Below are positions 10,635-21,800 of a DNA stretch of 64,000 bases, one piece after another. The stretch is from Acanthaster planci (taxonomy: Eukaryota > Echinodermata > Asteroidea > Valvatida > Acanthasteridae), in contig NW_019091448.1 in assembly GCF_001949145.1 (NCBI RefSeq), positions 433,594 through 497,593 of the forward strand, read 5' to 3'. A model generated the notes under the pieces. The model did no database searches, was not told where the DNA came from, and was given only the letters and a program-made list of their open reading frames with translations. The stretch's first letter is position 1; each line of letters begins with the position of its first letter. Both the position numbers and the translations under genes were made by a program.

Positions 10635-11050
10635 GTGCCTGGAAGAAGGGCGTAAGCGCTTACGCACTTTTGCCTGGAAGCATGATTAATGAAAAAACAA
10701 ACTTTTTCCGACAAAAGGACGTATGTATGCAACTGTTTTATTTTAAAGAAATACAAATATTTCTTCGCAAAAGTTTTAAAACGTTTTTCCCAAGTTGTTT
10801 AATAAGTTGTTAAAAGGTTGCTTTTTGTACAGCCTGTGTTGATTTTGGAGTATATTTATGCGTTTTTACTAAATAAAGAAAGTGTGGTTCTTACTCCGTT
10901 TTTTCTCTTTCTATGTTTTATTGATCATAAAAACGCAAAACATACATTACAAAGAATTCTTCCTCCCTTTTGCCGGGAACATTTTTCTGCTGTGATCATG
11001 CTTCCCAGGAAAAGGGCGTAAGCGCGCTTATACGCCCTTTGTCCAGGCGT
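10635..11050. mobile_element. TIR element E (GCCTGG...AAGGGCGTAAGCGC)
   Basis: About 416 bp. The left end 'gcctggaagaagggcgtaag' and the reverse complement of the right end, 'gcctggacaaagggcgtata', form long imperfect terminal inverted repeats. These continue through 'cgcttacg' to 'gggaagcatgat' on both sides. The AT-rich interior has no gene. It sits just past the lectin pseudogene 3' end. The superfamily was not determined. Confidence 0.65.
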
Positions 11051-11052
11051 AC

Positions 11053-12618
11053 TAATGAATTAGCACAATTGGTGATGAAAAGGGTATTTTTGTCCCTCAT
11101 CAAGGTGAGGCACTCATACCACTTTCACGCAGAGAGGCATAACTAAATAAAGAAACACTGTTTAAAGTAACCAAAGTGAGTATTGAGAAGAATGTGTCTC
11201 TGGGTGACATTTCATGAACTAGAAAGAAAATATGTAGCTGAAAATTATATTTTCGTACGCGTGACGGACGGTGTACAGTAAATAAAGGATGCCAAGTTGT
11301 GAACAGGTCATGAGCACCAACAGAGATTGATCTCTAACATAAAGATCTGCTTTCCTTACTTCGGGAAAGTAATTTTAATTGGAACTTGGAATCATGAAGC
11401 CCTATGGACACAGAAGTCTGACCTGACAGCAGCGCATCTACAGGATCCCCGGGGGCGCCTGTACGATTCTTGAGATATCCTCTCCTGCTCAGCTACGCTC
11501 ATTTGGCCAAGAGTCCAAAAACTGTTCTGTAGGTTGCCCTCCGTTTGGAGGTGGTGGTGGTGGTGGGGGTAGGTAGGTATAAGGGTATTTATTCTTGTTA
11601 ATAATTTGGTTTGTACTGTTTTTTAATGCTATTAAGACCATAAAACATGCTAAAGATGGAGTATGAATTTTTTTACATGGGTATGATAAATTTCCCGTGA
11701 TACATTTATATTTTGAAAGACCCCAGAAAGTGCCATTACAGCGATGCAAATTGTTGCATAATTCATATTTTTCCTTGACGCCAACGCCATTTGACCTGAG
11801 CAGGAAAGGTGATAAAATAGTGATGTCAGCATAAATTATTATAAGTGCCCTTCCTCCGGTTGCGAGTTGAGATAAGGTGCTGCCACCCGGAAACAAATGT
11901 TTTAGTCTACTCGACTCTTACATACTAACATCTCATCTAATACTCTTAATCTTACATCGGACCGTTGTTGAGGAAGCTCATCAGTCACGTTACACATCAA
12001 ACCTTCAGCTTCCCTTCCAGCACTTCATCGGAGGTATGGAAAAGAAGTCAGTGCACAGACATCACATGAAAGTTGAAACCCTTGGCCTAGTAGTAGTAGT
12101 ATGCGCAAACTAGTTTGAAAAAAGACCTTGAGCCTTGTTCCTACTTGTCCTGCTTAGTTCTAGTTATGTAGATATATATAGTGTATTTCTGATGAACGCC
12201 GAATAGACCCTAAATATTAATGAAAATAATAATATCTCTGCTGAGTACATCATATGGAGATCTCTCCCCAAAGTGTTCCCAATCACAGTATTATTATTAT
12301 TAAAGATTAGTAATGTACTGTAGCCTACATAACCTACATCTGTTGCAGTCTGTGTATGTAAATAGGACTGCATGATTTGTCACATTTGGACATGGTCGGA
12401 AATAGTAGACCCCTTGAACCTTCCGTAGGTCTTCCTTACCATTAATTGATTTCATTCACAATAGCTCCTACAAATCAAAATCCTCAGATTTCACCATCAA
12501 AAGTTTTCAACCCTACGTCAACCCTGAGATTTGTCTAGTGTGAAGAGGCCTTACATGTGCACATGTACATGTATATTATACACGCAGCAAGTTCCCACCA
12601 GAGGACCGCCTTTGTTAC
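11053..12618. other. Non-genic stretch with one possible upstream NLR exon end
   Basis: No gene is clearly supported. A GGAG|GTATGG donor at 12033/12034 ends an open frame in phase 1, the phase needed to splice into the NLR exon at 12819. The acceptor side is unclear and the residues are not recognisable, so this is only a weak 5' exon candidate. A short GGT/CCACC run lies near 11550. Confidence 0.3.
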
Positions 12619-12621
12619 GTG

Positions 12622-12630
12622 TATATAAAA
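12622..12630 (+). promoter_or_regulatory. Candidate TATA box upstream of the NLR gene
   Basis: TATATAAAA follows a GTTACGTG box and lies about 30 bp before a possible start at 'gtgcagtgagc' (about 12651). A transcript from here would run straight into the exon frame that begins at 12819, with a usable Met at 12854. It would first pass several upstream ATGs (12676, 12702, 12835) opening short frames. This is inferred from position and motif only. Confidence 0.4.
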
Positions 12631-12818
12631 GCACATCATTTCTTATTTGTGCAGTGAGCAGGTGGAATTGAGTCCCAATGAGCTGAACCTAAATAAAACA
12701 AATGGGCCAGAGTTTTTGCATAAACATGTGTTTTACCTTCACCACTGAGTTCCCCAGCAAAATGAACAGTCACTCAGCCTTTGACAGTGTGTACATGTAT
12801 ATGCTTATGCTTATACAG

Positions 12819-15800
12819 TGTTGATTCGGATTTATGGTGACCTGACCACCAGAATGCCTAAAAAGACCATTCAGCAGCTGGACAAAGACAACAAGGCAAC
12901 CGCCATCGTGTATGACTACTCCAGTGCCAAACTTGGCACCAGAAAGAGCAAAGTCAGGAGATGTAGAAGGGAAGCATTCCTGTCTTTGCTTCCATGTAGG
13001 AGGTCAACTTCTTCCCGTTTTCATACTGACAACAAAGCATTGTCACCATTAACTGCACGTAAATCAAAGAGTGCACCTGTCCAAGAATGGTAAGAGACTA
13101 CACTCATAGAGACAAGTACAACAGATTTACATGAGCCTTTTCAATATATTCGTAATTATTTTTACATATTATTTGTATCAGTGCTGTTTGACAGTGAAGA
13201 GAAATTGTGGCTTAGTGGCATAATACTTGTTGCTTTTGAGAGATTTTGCGTTCTGTTTTAATGTTATTTAACAGAGCAAGTTCAACCATTATTTGATGGC
13301 CTTTCACCAATGTGCATGCGTAATACGGTGCCATTTAATCGGACCAATCAGAACTATGCATGATGCCATCACTCCCATTTTGCCATTGGTCGACATTGGC
13401 AAATTGTGGAACAAACACGGCAAAGTTAACCAGCAGTGCGAGTTTGCCCCAGGGCCTCATCCCAATAAGCCATTTGCGAGTTAAATTTGAATAAAATCTG
13501 GTACACTGAGTTCTTTAAATTCATGTGAACATAACAACTTGAATTGTCCATACTAAACCACCGTTGCTATACCTCGTGATTCAGGGCAAGCTTTTGCTTA
13601 GTTACATAAGAGACGCCTTGCAACAATACACTGTTGTCAATGGATATGAACGGCACAAAGGAACCAGTCCATTCCAGAGATGGTGGTCGCTATGCAAAAG
13701 CTTGCCCCGAATCACGAGGTATAGCAACAGTGTCTTTAGTCTGGAGAATTTAAATTGTTACGTTTCTATGCAATCAGATAACACAGTGTACCAGATTTTA
13801 TTCAAATTTAACTTGCAAGTGGCTTATTGGTCAAACAGTCCAAAACGTCCATTGTTCAAGCAACACTGATCCAATTACAGACCTCCCAACATTGGCTCTC
13901 AAGAATTCAGAATCCTTCTCCCTGAAACTCGGAATTTTTCATGAAAAATCGGACTATTCTTCGTATTACCATGAACAAGTAAAAATCAGTGCTGCATTGT
14001 ACAAGAGTCAAATCCGTGTCCGTGATGATGTACAGTATTGCACATACTCACTGATTCCATACAATTTTGCTTTCCACAAGAGTTTACAGCTGAAATGGTC
14101 TGCAATAAATTTCATCTCCTGAATGAGTTGATTCACTGCAAAATTCAGCGAAAAATTTACCACATGGTGCTTGCACACTTGACGTGATTGTGGTCGATTT
14201 CACAGCAGTACCTAGTCTTGGATCCAAATGTTCTTAGCTGTGGTTCCATGCAAAACCAGGTGCCACAAGATGCATAAAGTGTCAGTTACAATGTCGCTTG
14301 TCGATAGAGGGCGTTTTTGTCCATGAATGATTTTGGTATCATGGTATCAAAAGAGAGCGCTGCCATAGACGTAGCTCACACAATGTATACTGCACTGACT
14401 GTTTGGGTAAGTCAGATAATTAATTTTGGATTTTTGCCCTGCCCAACGTGTATTTTAGCATTGTATGCTCAGTGTGTGCCCCCGAAGGTTTTGGGAAAAA
14501 ACCATAAGCGTACTCGGGTGGGACTCGAACCCATGACCTCCTGCTTACTAGTACAGACATCTTAACCACGCTATTTCAAGGAACAACTATTTCAAGGATG
14601 GATCCTTGAAATTGTTGTTCGCGGTACCCACTGCCACATCAGATTCGAACCAGCCAGCCGACACCGGCAATTAATTTACATATTCCCGGTGCAAATCCAT
14701 CCTTGAAATAAGTTGGATAAGTCGTATTACGGTACATGCACAAGATTACACGGTTTCCAGTAATACATAGGCGTGTCACAATTGCGATTTAATGGAAACT
14801 GTAGGGACAAAATCAGGATTGCGGAAATGAAGTGAAAAGCAGAAATTTTCTGCCAAACTCGGTTGGGTTGGGAGGTCTGCAATTACATTTATCGCCAAGT
14901 ATGATGGTTCCTCAAGCTTGCCCTTAGCCAAAGAACAATTACCGTGGCTCATATAACAACAACGAGGGATGGAAGTTTCAACAGAGACTTTTGGGGTCAT
15001 TACTATGCGTGCTATTCTGCCGAAGAACTTGCTGAAATGCAAAGTACTTGCACTCCATTTTCTCCATTACAGTGGCTCCAGTAACGCCAAGCAGAAGCTG
15101 CAGGTCTCTGTCCAGACTCGCCCTCCATGTGGACCAAACATACTTTATTTTGAACTGGATCCAGAGACATCCGTCTCATCCTTGAAAGAGAAGATACATA
15201 GGAGTATCGGTGTTTTGCCTATGCATCAGCATCTGTACATCCGAAGAAATGTTGAGGTAATGAAGACAGTTTAAATTTAAGCTTTGCTGTCTGATCCATA
15301 GGGACGGACCAGCCAAACTACAGAGGGTGGGATTCAGCAACAGTTCCGGTGGAGCCTTTGTCATAGTGCACAGTTTTACTGTTGAAGGCAAACTGCCAAC
15401 TCTTAGTTAGAGCTGTGGCAAACATTCCACCTGTCCTGCCTGTGACTTTCAGGATGTGAACGGCGCGAAGACAGCTCTTGCAAGGTTGAATTCCAAGCGA
15501 CATGGGGGGAGGGGGTGTGTTTGAACATCCCTTTGCGGGTTTCCTGATGTGTCTGCATGACCCGTTCAACTGTTGATGAAATAAAGCACCAGTACGAGTA
15601 CTGTCTTTGAAATGAAAGTTCAGCTCACATTGTGTGTTGTAACTACACCATGTATGCTCTAACCGTGCATTCGTTTGGACTTGTTGCTTTGTCAGCTCTG
15701 CGATTTACTTACTCTTCACGAAAATGGTGTCGACAAAAACGAAATCATCTCACTATCAACTGAAGATGAGAATCAAGATGGACCAAAAGGTAAGTGCTGA

Positions 15801-18800
15801 AGCTAATGATTGCTAGATTGGATTTTAGAGGAGGATTAAGTTACAGTAGATTAAGACCTTCAGATTATTTTTACATGTAGAATTAGAAATTCTAAAGGTT
15901 GACAGTAGTTCTAAGTATAATGAGGTAAAGTATAATGACAAACATTCATGCATGTTGTACATGTACAATCTCTTTCATACTTCAGTATAATTTACCTATG
16001 TAATGGACTGATCCATTAAGCCCCACCCCCATTGTCTTTCATCCAATCACAGCCATGTGCATGTACATCCAACATGTGTGCACAAAGATCCAATATGAAT
16101 GCGCACATGTATGATGTGCATGGCTGCAACTTGCGGCGTGGCATGGGAGAGAAGCAAGTGTTACATGTAATTGCCCATATGTGCAATGGACAGGGCTGAC
16201 TGGATCAGTCTTGTACTCGCCATCCTTGGAAGCTTTAATAAATGGCCTTTTCAGGATAGAAAGGTCAATTGTGAGAAACGTGTCCAATGATGGTCTCATG
16301 TACAGGTATTCTTGTGCTTTTCGAAGCTTTGGGACATGAACGAAAACCATGTCTTCTGGTGCTTGCTTGATACATTCTCCAAATGTAAAAATCTTCACCT
16401 CATTTCAGAATGAAATCCTGGCACTTGGAAGTGGATAAGCTAGCAAAAGTAACACCTGGGAGATGAAAAAGCAGAAATCATAACTACCAGCAAATGCACA
16501 TCTGAAGTGATCCTTATCTACTCAGTTGGTGGGGAAAAAATACAAAAATCAAGATGAAGTTTCTCAGAAGCCGAAACAAGCATTGGCAAGCTTTTGGTTT
16601 GCTGATTGCCCAAAAAATCAATCAGTCCCAAAAAATAAAACTGGGTAAAGCGAGCAGGTGTAGCTGATCTTAGAAATATTCAGATTGACTCAAAGCTTTT
16701 TTTGGCCTTCTTTAACTCTCCTATGCTGAAGTCACTCTTTGGGTCATTTGGTAAACACCTCAAAGAAGCACTGCTGTGTTGTGTTGTGCACTGCACCAAC
16801 AGTCCCTCACAGGAATATCAGATTGCACTTTTGTGCTGCCCAACAACTGTGCTTCACTGTTTCCTGTGCGTAATTGTGCAGTAAACCAAATGCAGTGAAG
16901 AGGACTGCACAAAAGACCCTGGGTCATTTTGTGCTGACAATCTACTGTGTACACACTGAACCTGTGCATGTTTGAGTTCCATGTAGAAAATACATGCCCA
17001 CCAGTGACTGTGGACATTTGTGCACATTTGTGCTGTAAAACCAAAGGAGGATTAAACCAGATATCGCAGGATCTTTACTAACTACCTGTTTTATCCATTG
17101 AACACCCCCAACAATTCTGCACCAAAGGAACTGTTACATGAATGAATTATATTTCTTGCTTAGACTCACCTCAGTCACTGATTTCTGTTAGAACAGGTGG
17201 GCTTGTAAGACGCAACCGAGTGAAATACTCTCTTGTTAGGAATTAGGCAAGTCAAATGATCGTGGTTATAGTTCAACACATGTGGTGTCTTTGTTTGTTG
17301 TTTGGTTCATAAGCTTTCTAGGTTGTTCTGACGTATTTTCCGGCCGTAATAACCAATTTTCCAGTGGGTAAAAAAGAAAGGAAAAAAACACAGATCTTGT
17401 TCTTCTTAGAAAAGTCCTAGTAACTCTGCACACAAATGGCCTTCATCAATCAGATAAAAAACGGCAAGCGCGTTCCTCTCTTATTGAATTACATTTGGAA
17501 TATTCATTGGTCTATAACATTTTCACGGTAGGAATTGATTAAATCAGTCATTAACCCAGTCCAATGTTTCTTCATTTCACCAGTGAACTGCCAATTGGGA
17601 GGTAAAGCAGAAAAAGTCCAACCAGGGAAGCCCAACGAAACAAGATCAGAGAGGGAGCAACATGGAGCAACACCACACGAGGAACAGGAACGGGGAAAGA
17701 GACAAGCTCTTGACAAAGAAAAACCTCAGACTTTCTGGTAAAGCACTGTACAATAATGGATAGCCGACTTAACATATTTGAACATATTTATGGGTTTTGC
17801 CCTTATACCAACGTATAACAGTGTGTCCTCTGTGTCAAGGAGTTCTCAAAAAATTCACAACCCATGACCTCCTACTTACAAGTGCAGACTTCTAACCAAA
17901 GGATATCTGTGGAAATATTTGAACATCTTGACCTGAACTCTTGAAAAATTTTCTTGTTCTATAAAAAGTATCAAATCTTCAGAACTTCCCAGTGGAAAGT
18001 GTTTTGAAAATAAACATGTAAAAGACTGGTGTGTGTGAAGAAAAAAATCTGAAAGATAAAAACAATGTTTCAGCAGTTACAGACGCGTCAAACAGGAGTT
18101 GCAGGTCTTCGTGCAGAATCCCCTCATCCGTGGACCAAAGACGCTCTGCTTCCGACTGGACCCAGAGATATCCATCGCATCCTTGAAGGAGATGATACAC
18201 AGGAGGATTGGTGTCCAACCCCAGCATCAGTGTTTGTACACATGGAAAAATATTCGCAAATTTCAGGTACAGATATGTTTTTTTAATGTACACTCCAGCA
18301 TAGAGGAATTCTGAAAACCTTGATTAGGAATTTTCAATAATCACTTAAAGGTAGTAAACACCATTGGTTTTTTGTCGTAATTTCTCTCAATTGGCTATGG
18401 TGTATAATATTCACTGCAAGTTACATTCCACTGACTTGTTTCACGTTTGAGTCAACTGCTTTGTGAAAAATTTAGAAAAACTGGGCGGCATTTTCAACGC
18501 TTAAATTGAAATCTTGTTTGAAATCCATAGATTACAGGGCGTTCCTAGTAAGTGAACATCCACGGGGTCAGGGTGGGAAACAGGCATGACAGGTTATCAT
18601 TCCGTTAAAAAAGGATCAGTTTTCATTGGCTAAGAGTAATCAGTGAATTTACCTTGGACGAATGCGCCTCCTTGACAATGTAGCCTTGCAGATTCATGAA
18701 AGAACTTCATCCAGGAACACAGTTGACTCGTGTCCATGAACGAAACCAAAACGAGTAGGCCTATATAATAATACAGCTGCGTGCAATCGTGCTTAATGAC

Positions 18801-21800
18801 CACACATTCGCGTCAGTTTACACATCGATGAAAGTTTCAGAACACCATTCTTAGTTGATTCACTAATAATTTTGACCAAAGAAGAAATTATGTCTTGAAA
18901 CACGGGAGGTTTAATGTGTGGAAATCATACTTTTTGTTGATGAAAATCCCTTTCACCATTTTGCTTGGAAACAGTCACCTTATTTGGATCATGCCATTAT
19001 GCTCTGGGGGTGATTTTGAATTCGCAAAGTTTTTGCATGTAGAAAATCCTTAACTTCACACGGATCCTATTTATTTTCTGCTTTACACTTTACACTAAGG
19101 ATCCTGTAATTTCAGTTTACAAGAAAACTCAGTGGAAACACTCTTTTTTTCTTGAGCTGATTGTTATTGGTTGTTTTTGTCTTACCAGCTCCATGACTTG
19201 CTTACACTCAATGACTGTGGAGTTCAACAAGACGAGAATATCTCACTCCGTCTGCTAACTGATGGCCTGCCTGGCGGTGGACAAAGAGGTGAATAGTCAT
19301 TGGAAACTTACTGTTACGTTGATGTGAAAAAGTTGTGGTTAGTGTACGCATTGTGATTCTAAAATTAAAAGCTTAATTGCATCTTGTTATTAATGTTGCA
19401 AGGTTACATTAATCAGTGCATTCAAACCACCATTCTTGCAAACTGTACTTACGAGGTTGAGGACTTTACAGGCTTCATCACTTAAGCCTTTCCAAAGACT
19501 GAATCTCGGCATTCAAGTTGACTTCTCTTTTTCCCTGCAGATCCCAATAATGGGGCAAAACAAGGTGTGAATAAAAAACAACAGGACAACACTGCCAGTG
19601 CACCGGCTACTTCAAAATGTACATGTACAAATGTGCCAAACCTTTCTGGTCACCCATCTGTTGGCATGTCAGAGAATCAACCAAGAACATCAAATCAACC
19701 GACCACACACTTTGCTGTCTCACAATTACCGCCACTAGGTATGCAGACATGTATGACCAATATTTAAATGTGCGCTGTACTCCCCGGTCGGAAAAAAAAA
19801 ATCTGAAGCCGTGTATGCAAGAGACTGTATTGCATTTTGAAAGTTGAAGTTTCTTCTGCTGCAAAATGTAGAGTGTCTGTGAAGTTCTTCAACCAATTTT
19901 CAAATCTGAGAATAAAGAATACAAAAAATCCACAGGTCAAAAGTGTCCCGGCCCACTTTGAGTTTGATTCTTCGTGGTTTGGATCGGGTATGCAAATAAC
20001 AAGGTGAATCTCTTCTGTGCCAGTCCAGCTAGACCTTTGCAGATTTCTGAGCAGGCTTCAAGAAAAGGTCAGATTAATGTGATTTTTTCTCTGTTTTGTC
20101 CAACATTTCTCTACCTAGGATGCACTGCGTCTGATGTCCAATCCCCATCTGCTGTCACTAAATGTAAAGATGCACTGAAGTCACGCTACAGAAGCAGTGG
20201 TTGTCATGTACAGCTAAATCCATGGTTGGATGAAGACAAGAGACACATAAATCACATGTACACAAGGGTACGCTTAGTAAATGCCAAGTTAATAAGAGGG
20301 AACATACTGAAATCCTATGATGATATGTTACTCCTCAGAACAAAAGAGGGTGATCTGGTCTCATTAAATGTATTAAGTGGTCCCACTGGTAGCGGAAAGA
20401 CCACTCTCTTGGACAAAATAGCCTATGATTGGGCAACTGACGGTAGTGAGGTACTTAAGAGGTATGAACTGATCTTCAAGTTAAACATGCGTTACTTGGA
20501 ACAGGGGTCAGACCTGGTTGATGCAGTTTTTGACCAGCTCATTGGAAAAGACAGAGATATAGGAAAAGACGATCTGTGGTCCTATATCAGGAGGAATTGT
20601 GACAAAGTCCTCGTTCTGTTGGATGGCTTTGATGAGTTTGTGACCGAAAATATGAAGAAGCCCTCTTTCGGTTCCATACTGAAAATCCTGAATAGAAGTT
20701 TGTGCAGGGGCTGCTCTGTAATTGTCGGCACCCGTCACACACACTTCCACTTACTGGTAACCAGGGAACTGCTTCAGGAACCATTCACACATGTCAAGGT
20801 CATGGGGTTCCAGGAGGAAGACATGGTGAGCGAGTATGTGCACAGATTTTACTCTGATGAACCAGACAAGGCTAAAGGGCTTCTGAAGAGGATTGAAATC
20901 TGTGACGACCTGTCCACTTTGGCAGAAAGTCCAAAGCTGCTTCTTTTGATGTGTTTACTGTGGAGAGAAGATTCCACACTTCCAGAAACAATGTCACGCT
21001 TTTATCGAAGCGTATTCACATACACTGGCAAAAGGAAAGGCTTGTTGGAAGAGGATATCTCCAGAGTCGTGATTGCACTCGGCAAGGTTGGTTTACGGGG
21101 TCTTCTCTCTCAAGGTCAAGAGCAGAGTTTTAAAGAAAGTGACTTTGAGCGGAGTGACTATGAGCTGGCTCTGAAAGCAGGTATTCTGACCAGAAAGAGA
21201 ATCCCGAAGAGACTGATCCCTCACATCTTTGTGTATTTCCTGTACAGGACCTTCCAGGATTTTTGTGCAGGTACATACTTGCGAAGCCTGTTTGAATCAG
21301 GCTCAGAGGAATTTCGAAACACTCTGAATGAGATCATATCACAGGGCCCATGGGATTTCAAGTGTCTTCTGCGCTTTTGCTGTGGTGACAATGAGGCATG
21401 TACACTGGAGATACTGAAGGTATTTCAGGACAGTTACATGTATCAAGACGACTTGTCACTCGACAGTTTGGTGGGTCATTTGGCACTTGACTGTTACTTT
21501 GAAGGTCAGTGCAAGTGCTTGCCTCCTGAGGAATTCATACGTTCATTTCTGACTGACCACATTAGCATCAGAAGCCTTAACATTGACAGTGAACACTCGG
21601 TGAGATACTTTGTGCAGCGCATTGTTAAACAGACAGAGATCGATACCAAAGCTTACCTTGCTCAAGTAAAGAGAGTGGATATCAAAATGAGCGATGTATG
21701 GGATGTTGAGCCACTCGTCAGTGAGCTACCTAACTTGGTTACGTTGGATCTCTTTCAAAATGACCTGCGTTGTACAGCGGCATTGTTGTGCAAGCAGGTG

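Noticed and set aside
12702-12830. Small ORF from ATG 12702 as a first NLR exon
   Set aside because: Joining it in phase to 12819 would need an intron of about 30 bases, too short; kept only as a possible uORF.
14500-14578. Possible tRNA gene on the minus strand
   Set aside because: A- and B-box-like words are present, but no acceptor stem or full cloverleaf; best read as a tRNA-derived SINE.
18065-18286. Alternative reading frame across the UBL2 first exon
   Set aside because: It gives no recognisable residues, while the other frame gives a ubiquitin fold with agreeing splice phases.
20508-20784. Minus-strand open frames inside the NACHT exon
   Set aside because: Shadows of the plus-strand NACHT coding sequence.
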